Shown here: positions 61,994 through 64,000 of the stretch, in pieces
Numbering within the stretch: the stretch's first letter is position 1
Layout of the letters: the number at the start of each line of letters is the position of its first letter
Assembly: GCA_032718565.1 (NCBI GenBank)
Contig: JAVGVS010000304.1
Span: 248,001-312,000 of the forward strand
DNA: 64,000 bases
DNA from: Distichodus sexfasciatus
Taxonomy: Eukaryota > Chordata > Actinopteri > Characiformes > Distichodontidae
Reading direction: 5' to 3'
The notes under the pieces: generated by a model
Databases searched by the model: none
Told to the model about the DNA's origin: nothing
Seen by the model: only the letters and a program-made list of their open reading frames with translations
Translations under genes and position numbers: made by a program

Positions 61994-64000
61994 CTAACCT
62001 ACCGCCTATTTACAGTATGCATGTGTGTGTAGTGTGAGAGTGTGTCCAGCCACTCCAGTGTCCCTGCCAAGGCGAGTGTGTGCGTGGCAGCTGACTCACA
62101 TGCCAGTTGTCAGTGAAGGTTTCCAAAAGCCTCTGAATGACCGGCGCCTCGCCAGGAAGGCGGAAAGCCTCCAGATACAAGCGCAGTGCCTCATCTATGC
62201 GCAGGCCTTGGAAGGTGAATGTGCTGGAAGGAAAAACAGCAGTAAACACACCTGAAGTAAAATGATGCTAAATGACAAAAAAAAAAAAAAAAGAGCAGAA
62301 AAATATGATCATTGCTATATTCGATTTTGACAGACTTCTCATGATGCCTCTACCAGGACATCTCTTGTTAATCTAATTTGAGATATAATGTCTCATAAAA
62401 TAATTTGAATTTAAGAGAAATTTCAATATTCCCAACAGCAGATGGCAGCAAACTATGCTTTCATCAAACAAGGCTTTTGATGAACAAATCCAAAACCTTT
62501 TTATCGTCCAATTACGACACATGATCTAGAATCCAAATTTTAAGAAATGTTGATCTGCAGACGTAAAACTGTGACTAGTTGAAATCAGTCTTATCAAGGC
62601 CATCCCTTTATTTATTGCTTAGTTTCCATAATGCAATTCTCACTTGACAAAACTATCCAGCAAATCCATGTTCTTTCGGTCACTGACAAACTCCCCGATC
62701 ATCTTCTTGTCCAGTCGTGGGTTTTCTCTAAGCCACTGAGCCACCTCTGCATTGTCCATTGGGCTGCTGAGCAAACCCTTTTCTTGCAGAAACTGGATGC
62801 CCTTCTTAGGCTTCTGATTAAACTGCTCTGTGCCTGTGATCAAAAGCTAAAACACAAAACCCACAGTAAGATCAGCCTTTATATTTGAGGCTTGTTACTA
62901 TCGTCTTAATAAGCAACAAATGTTCACTAAACATATATCACTAAGTGGTATATTTCGAGCAATTCTTTGGCATTAGGTCACCTTTTTCTTGTTTTTGATG
63001 TCCATCAGTTCCTGTGAGTCGGGAAGACAGCTGGAGAAACGCTGAGGCTTTTTAGGGATTTTCTTCTCAGCTGAAACATTTGCAATGTTAAATTATGAAT
63101 CTGCTCCAATGCTAAAAATACATCAGTTATGAAGATAAATAATAAATGTCAATACTTCAGTGTAGTTGGCCCTTGTTATAAGCAATATATAAGTAACTGG
63201 CTCTAGAACCTCAGATTTCTCAAAGATTTACATGCCTTACATAAATGGCTTAGTTTAAACCAAGCCTCTTCCCTAAAACCCTTACAATATAATGTAAAAG
63301 CCATGTAAATTACATGCACTTAAAAAGTACAAGAAAAGAGTCATGTTCAGAGCAAAGAGAGATGCTGGGAGAGATGCTGTGGTTTTAAAAGGAATCGCAA
63401 GGCAATGCATCAAGGCATTTATGCTGCCTATGGGCTGTGCTGTTTCAAACAAAAGTGTATTCCAGAACTTTCTTAAACCTGTGAATTTTTTGGACTAGGG
63501 TTAGGGCAAAGTTTGCAGCTATTGCAGTATTAAGCTTGCATTAAGTACTACTACTACTACTACTACTATTACTTCTTTGAATGAACGAATGAATGAATGA
63601 AGTACCTGAATCATTTTCCTCCTGGTCTTGTCTACCTAATCTCATCTTTTGTGCCATCAGACGCCCGCTGGTTGGAGGGCACGCTGACGGCACTTCAGCC
63701 TCCACTGTAGTTTGCCCATTTGAATTAGACACTACCTTGACAGCTTCTACAGAAAAAGGGTATTTTTTACGATAAACACCACAAAGTAAGAACAACTGCA
63801 CTGTGACTCAGACTAACAATTCCTAACATCAGCGTCCGTTCCATTTTCATACCTGACAGTGCATCTGTGACAGAGTTGACTGCGGCATCGCCTTCAGCAG
63901 TTAACGACTCTGACTGCTCTTGCTCTGCAGCACTATTCATTACTTTGGCCTGACAATGGGCTTCGATACTGTCAATTACAGTAAGCAGGGCTTCAAGTGA
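37289..64000 (-). CDS. gbf1: gbf1: Golgi brefeldin A-resistant ARF guanine nucleotide exchange factor (26 coding exons, 5' end outside window)
   Basis: A large cytosolic exchange factor that loads ARF1-class GTPases with GTP at the cis-Golgi and ERGIC and so drives COPI coat recruitment. Coding exons: 63853-64000, 63606-63746, 62982-63070, 62644-62846, 62100-62223, 61265-61390, 58504-58586, 57589-57825, 57326-57419, 55367-55543, 55056-55120, 54851-54977, 54680-54751, 54431-54525, 53495-53648, 51569-51794, 51324-51472, 49905-50154, 48156-48358, 46709-46859, 43071-43201, 42889-42990, 40467-40580, 39250-39427, 37676-37840 and 37289-37530. They total 3846 nt, 1281 codons plus TAG, and all phases join. 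The Sec7 domain spans the fourth to eighth exons, with the catalytic glutamate in RLPGEAPVIQ and the brefeldin-determining Met in AYAVIMLNTDQHNHN. The C-terminus ends LIEATSPVPLLP...TSEV, as in vertebrate GBF1. The missing N-terminal third (DCB and most of HUS) lies beyond 64000. Confidence 0.97.
37676..37840 (-). CDS. gbf1: gbf1 exon, proline-rich region
   Basis: Encodes a low-complexity Pro/Val/Ala-rich stretch (PPAPVPPASLPVPATVPVPA) ending SPQDMPTPSANG. Acceptor TGTGCAG, donor AATG/GTGAGA. It is more repetitive than the human counterpart and poorly conserved, as expected for the disordered tail. Confidence 0.92.
38330..38910. repeat. Inverted minisatellite-like repeat in gbf1 intron
   Basis: The left arm (38355-38450) has units such as TAATCTCTTACACACGCCACTATACTCTTACAC. 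The right arm (38793-38905) has the reverse complement (GTGTAAGAGTATAGTGG, TGTGTGTAAGAGATTATGATTG). They are separated by about 340 bp of unrelated AT-rich sequence. Confidence 0.75.
38925..39150 (+). repeat. Dispersed 200-bp repeat, copy A
   Basis: Shares AAATGTGACCTCTGCATTTGACCCATC and GAGCAGTGGGCAGCTAACA with copy B at 50868-51073. It is a common fish non-coding repeat with a 'TGACCTTCTGATCA...GTTATGCCACCA' end. Confidence 0.75.
39250..39427 (-). CDS. gbf1: gbf1 exon
   Basis: Encodes LEAIPESLKNMLLVMDTAGI and LWEITWERIDCFLPRLREEL. Acceptor CTTTGTAG, donor CCAG/GTAACA. Confidence 0.97.
39815..40427 (+). mobile_element. L2 LINE 3' end, 5'-truncated, antisense in gbf1 intron
   Basis: Closely matches the reverse complement of the L2 3' UTR at 8594-9215, including ATATAAATAAATTTGAATTG and the TTGAA tail. 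It is a solo 3' end without coding sequence, the typical product of aborted target-primed reverse transcription. Confidence 0.88.
40467..40580 (-). CDS. gbf1: gbf1 exon, HDS3 region
   Basis: Encodes VFLQHLSPLLSLPTFAALWL then TILDFMDKYMHAGSSDLL. Acceptor CTCCTCAG, donor CTG/GTGAGA. Confidence 0.97.
41875..41937 (+). repeat. Dispersed fish repeat end (GCAGACGCTTTTATCCAAAG)
   Basis: The sequence CACTTGGCAGACGCTTTTATCC then AAAGCGACTTACAT is a widespread fish repeat terminus. Only about 60 bp are present. Confidence 0.6.
42048..42580 (+). repeat. Duplicated intron segment, copy 1
   Basis: A LINE-derived piece joined to a DNA-transposon piece (ending GGGGATATGTT). It is nearly identical to 44126-44673, apart from a 13-base gap after TTTTTCAT and a few substitutions. 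Confidence 0.9.
42889..42990 (-). CDS. gbf1: gbf1 exon, HDS3 region
   Basis: Encodes VLFPLLTKLLDNISPADVGG then MEETRMRACTLLSK. The donor GTTCGT is weak but in phase. The intron to the next higher exon is only 80 bp. Confidence 0.96.
43071..43201 (-). CDS. gbf1: gbf1 exon, HDS3 region
   Basis: Encodes MAWLCCDARRQVRMQALTYL and QTLDAVEWESCFNK. Acceptor CCTGCAG, donor CAAG/GTAAGG. Confidence 0.97.
43612..43680 (-). mobile_element. Tiny L2 LINE 3' end
   Basis: TTCATTTATATAGCGCTCTTAACAAC through ATAACCGGCCTA matches the terminal 70 bp of the L2 at 8620-8680. It stops abruptly at the LINE fragment that begins at 43681. Confidence 0.8.
43681..44465 (+). mobile_element. LINE reverse transcriptase fragment in gbf1 intron
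   Basis: The plus strand encodes SFPLFNELPTSSQLPSFP, then GSLMTGHVPTAFKSAVVTPI, CSDVNNYRAVSLLSFLSKVL and a late-RT/C-terminal piece (FKAKTGTAPPYLSALI). This is an L2/CR1-like ORF2 with deletions between the RT start and the C-terminus. Confidence 0.75.
44126..44673 (+). repeat. Duplicated intron segment, copy 2
   Basis: Direct repeat of 42048-42580. Here the left part continues seamlessly into the longer LINE fragment and the right part into the longer DNA transposon remnant. This suggests that this copy is the donor. Confidence 0.88.
44505..45868. mobile_element. hAT-like DNA transposon remnant
   Basis: Starts CAGATGGGCCGATCCACA and ends near ATATCGGTTTGGAGCAACCCTAG. Both ends have CCGATA-rich subterminal sequence in inverted orientation, as in fish hAT-type non-autonomous elements. 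No transposase is visible inside. Confidence 0.6.
46709..46859 (-). CDS. gbf1: gbf1 exon, HDS3 region
   Basis: Encodes LLDLMHTLHTRAASIYSSWA and EADSQTLWSSCWCPLLQ. Acceptor GCTGTAG, donor CAAG/GTCAGA. Confidence 0.97.
47300..48056 (+). mobile_element. Rex1/CR1-type LINE 3' end in gbf1 intron
   Basis: A 3' UTR with CACACACCTGGACTGTGAAG, an internal near-duplication of a GCACATCCAGTGTAAAATGTCAA-type unit, and the tail GACAATAAAGTTGACTTTGACTTTGA. It matches the 3' UTR of the copy at 32623-34261. Confidence 0.85.
48156..48358 (-). CDS. gbf1: gbf1 exon with tandem splice donors
   Basis: Encodes a basic Lys/Arg/Ser stretch (SHEKKKSHKYDSKSGRLRKK), then an acidic run (SDEDEDEGVPASYHTVSLQ). Two donors are possible. 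GTTAGT at 48167 would end the exon after SLQ. GTAAGT at 48155 adds 12 nt encoding VSQD, as in human GBF1. Both keep frame. I chose the longer form because of the stronger donor and the match to VSQDLLDLMH. Confidence 0.93.
48359..49904 (-). other. gbf1 intron
   Basis: Mostly unassigned sequence. From about 49195 to 49330 it has a hAT-like terminal segment (GGTATGATAACC, TATCACGGTATTGCGAG). No gene was seen. Confidence 0.5.
49905..50154 (-). CDS. gbf1: gbf1 exon
   Basis: Encodes QYSLTLGQDMGLHDTKSLIK, ESLSFIVRDAAHVTPENFEL and FVEASLNG. Acceptor TTTACAG, donor GGAG/GTTAGT. Confidence 0.97.
50868..51073 (+). repeat. Dispersed 200-bp repeat, copy B
   Basis: Matches copy A at 38925-39150 over most of its length and ends GTTACGCCACCAACTGCCCC. 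Confidence 0.75.
51324..51472 (-). CDS. gbf1: gbf1 exon, phosphoregulatory linker
   Basis: Encodes SDSELTSHHQSEVTLDRGYT then SDSEVYTEHGKSRMP. This Ser/Thr-rich linker contains the segment (TSDSEVYT) where mammalian GBF1 is reported to be phosphorylated. Donor GTG/GTAAGC. Confidence 0.96.
51569..51794 (-). CDS. gbf1: gbf1 exon, HDS2 region
   Basis: Encodes VLLSLRLLLVMKPHVLSKVS, then YGLHELLKTNAANIHCTDDW. Acceptor CCCAAAG, donor ACTG/GTAACC. Confidence 0.97.
52105..52960. mobile_element. hAT-like element remnant in gbf1 intron
   Basis: Begins GGGATGCACCAAAATGAAATT followed by repeated CCGAAAACG/CCGAAAACAG words, the recognisable end of a common fish hAT-type element. The far end is unclear. 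Confidence 0.5.
53495..53648 (-). CDS. gbf1: gbf1 exon, HDS2 region
   Basis: Encodes VWQTVRDHLYHLCVHANESC then AVVGLLRLAIRLLRREDISS. Acceptor CTTGCAG, donor CCCAG/GTGTGC. Confidence 0.97.
53930..54370. mobile_element. Short DNA-transposon remnant with ATATCGCGATA ends
   Basis: The left end has GGGAGGGTATTGGCAAGGACC then ACGATAC words. The right end has ATCGATACGGTATATCG and ATATCGCGATATAAT. The arms are roughly inverted. Boundaries are uncertain. Confidence 0.45.
54431..54525 (-). CDS. gbf1: gbf1 exon
   Basis: Encodes ALISVTPDEETYDEEDAAFC then LEMLLRIVLEN. Acceptor CTGCCAG, donor ACAG/GTACAA. Confidence 0.96.
54680..54751 (-). CDS. gbf1: gbf1 exon
   Basis: Encodes QCDPEKLITESKFLQLESLQ ELLK in exactly 24 codons. 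Acceptor CTGTTAG, donor AAG/GTGAGA. Confidence 0.96.
54851..54977 (-). CDS. gbf1: gbf1 exon
   Basis: Encodes ESAVLSFVNWLTLSGGAEQS and GPSTENQEAKQSALLCIK. Acceptor TTCTCAG, donor AAAG/GTATTC. Confidence 0.96.
55056..55120 (-). CDS. gbf1: gbf1 exon, short linker
   Basis: Encodes VEDFVEPSGKISLQREEMPA N. Acceptor ATAAAG/GTTG, donor CAG/GTAAAA. It is the shortest exon in the window. Confidence 0.93.
55367..55543 (-). CDS. gbf1: gbf1 exon, HDS1
   Basis: Encodes SVENLPTVFGSNMKAQVAAK, then HRHGDILREGWKNIMDAMLQ. HDS1 in GBF1 binds lipid droplets and Golgi lipids, so this block is important for targeting. Confidence 0.97.
56093..57151. mobile_element. Non-autonomous hAT element with target duplication
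   Basis: Ends TAGGGTTTGGTAC and, inverted, GTACTCAACCCTA. An 8-bp target duplication is almost preserved (GTGTACGT at 56085-56092, GTGTACTG at 57152-57159). Subterminal GGTACCGA words are inverted at the right. No transposase frame lies inside. It sits in the intron between the exons at 57326 and 55543. Confidence 0.78.
57326..57419 (-). CDS. gbf1: gbf1 exon, HDS1
   Basis: Encodes KCAMISAHYGFSDVFDNLII then SLCKFTTLSSE. Acceptor TTCTAG, donor GAG/GTAATT. Confidence 0.97.
57589..57825 (-). CDS. gbf1: gbf1 exon, Sec7-HDS1 junction
   Basis: Encodes NEEIVMPDEQTGLVKENYVW and LFTMTWGPTIAALSYVFDKS. Acceptor CTTACAG, donor CAG/GTTGGA. Confidence 0.97.
57985..58260 (+). repeat. SINE-like or MITE-like dispersed repeat
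   Basis: Starts TTTAGTGGACACTCTTATCC then AAAGCAACTT. It has a B-box-like GGTACAAATCC and the words AAGGCCTTTAACCCCAAGTT and GCTCCAGGAAGACTGCCC. It ends near GCCTGCTAAATTCTGTAAA. This is a common fish repeat; the class is not certain. Confidence 0.55.
58504..58586 (-). CDS. gbf1: gbf1 exon, end of Sec7
   Basis: Encodes QFKKNLKGVNGGQDFDQDML then EDIYNTIK. Acceptor TAATGCAG, donor AA/GTAAGG. Confidence 0.96.
58587..60142 (-). other. gbf1 intron, unassigned
   Basis: No coding sequence or clear transposon was recognised before the hAT element at 60143. It is AT-rich with ordinary composition. Confidence 0.5.
60143..61201. mobile_element. Non-autonomous hAT element, complete, with 8-bp TSD
   Basis: Ends TAGGGCTGCAAC and GTTGCACCCCTA are inverted. 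A perfect 8-bp duplication AAGGATAT flanks it (60135-60142 and 61202-61209). Subterminal TAGTCGACTAGTC at the left and CGTCGAATAATCG at the right are also inverted. There is no transposase. It lies in the intron before the Sec7 exon at 61265, 63 bp from that exon's splice donor. Confidence 0.9.
61265..61390 (-). CDS. gbf1: gbf1 exon, Sec7 ARF-binding groove
   Basis: Encodes GNPFLTNDAGFALAYAVIML then NTDQHNHNVRKQN. The ATG at 61327-61325 corresponds to human Met832, a position whose change to Leu is known to give brefeldin resistance. Here it is the sensitive-type Met. Confidence 0.97.
61966..61992. repeat. (TG)n microsatellite
   Basis: About thirteen TG units 100 bp from the exon at 62100. 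Confidence 0.9.
62100..62223 (-). CDS. gbf1: gbf1 exon, Sec7 catalytic glutamate
   Basis: Encodes LRLYLEAFRLPGEAPVIQRL. The GAG at 62150-62148 is the glutamic-finger residue (Glu794 in human numbering), which expels GDP from ARF. It is intact here. Confidence 0.97.
62644..62846 (-). CDS. gbf1: gbf1 exon, start of Sec7 domain
   Basis: Encodes LLITGTEQFNQKPKKGIQFL then EVAQWLRENPRLDKKMIGEF. This is the first helices of Sec7. Donor AA/GTGAGA leaves a split codon. Confidence 0.97.
62982..63070 (-). CDS. gbf1: gbf1 exon, basic linker leading into Sec7
   Basis: Encodes KKIPKKPQRFSSCLPDSQEL and MDIKNKKK. Acceptor TGTTTCAG, donor AAAAAG/GTGACC. Confidence 0.95.
63549..63602. repeat. (TAC)n and (TGAA)n microsatellites
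   Basis: About seven TAC units followed by GAATGAATGAATGAA directly next to the splice donor of the exon at 63606. Confidence 0.85.
63606..63746 (-). CDS. gbf1: gbf1 exon, variable linker before Sec7
   Basis: Encodes a poorly conserved linker (VVSNSNGQTTVEAEVPSACP, GRLMAQKMRLGRQDQEEND). Acceptor TTCTGTAG, donor TCAG/GTACTT. The length keeps phase 1. Confidence 0.88.
63853..64000 (-). CDS. gbf1: gbf1 exon (partial at window edge), end of HUS-side region
   Basis: Encodes SLEALLTVIDSIEAHCQAKV and a Glu/Ser-rich tail. The donor is TCAG/GTATGA. The exon probably starts beyond the window edge. Confidence 0.95.

Overview
This window is vertebrate genomic DNA, almost certainly from a teleost fish. 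The support is large intron-rich coding structure with GT-AG splicing, a clear vertebrate GBF1 orthologue, and a repeat load typical of bony fish: L2- and Rex1/CR1-like LINEs, L1, Ty3/gypsy with and without a chromodomain, at least seven Tc1-like elements, hAT MITEs, a pogo-like relic and (TA)n/(CA)n microsatellites. I cannot name the species.

The only clearly intact gene is gbf1 (Golgi brefeldin A-resistant guanine nucleotide exchange factor 1) on the minus strand. Twenty-six coding exons run from the right edge (64000) down to the stop codon at 37289-37291. They encode about 1281 residues: the end of the HUS-side region, the whole Sec7 catalytic domain, the downstream HDS region and the proline-rich C-terminus. 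Every splice phase that I checked joins in frame. The N-terminal third of the gene lies beyond base 64000. Introns contain hAT elements, LINE tails, dispersed repeats and a local duplication.

Left part, by region. 0.4-2.2 kb: a decayed multi-exon protein-coding locus ending in a Cys-rich RING-like segment. 3.86-12.9 kb: a three-level nest, in which the 3' end of an L1 is interrupted by a Ty3/gypsy element, which is itself interrupted by an L2 LINE. 13.0-16.4 kb: a nearly full-length but mutated Rex1/CR1-type LINE. 17.5-20.8 kb: a chromodomain-type gypsy element with an internal deletion of integrase and a 5-bp target duplication. 20.9-21.8 kb: a pogo/Tigger-like transposase relic. 22.0-22.5 kb: a long inverted-repeat element carrying a tiny coding remnant. 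22.7-35.3 kb: a graveyard of Tc1-like transposons, themselves hit by LINE, SINE-like, THAP-gene and unidentified insertions. 35.3-37.3 kb: the low-complexity 3' flank and probable 3' UTR of gbf1.

Nothing here is an operon or a cooperating gene set. The window is one housekeeping trafficking gene next to a transposon-dense intergenic block. The points most worth following up are the resolved nested insertions, the THAP and integrase-like coding relics, the in-frame deleted chromovirus, the duplicated intron segment in gbf1 and its tandem splice donors.
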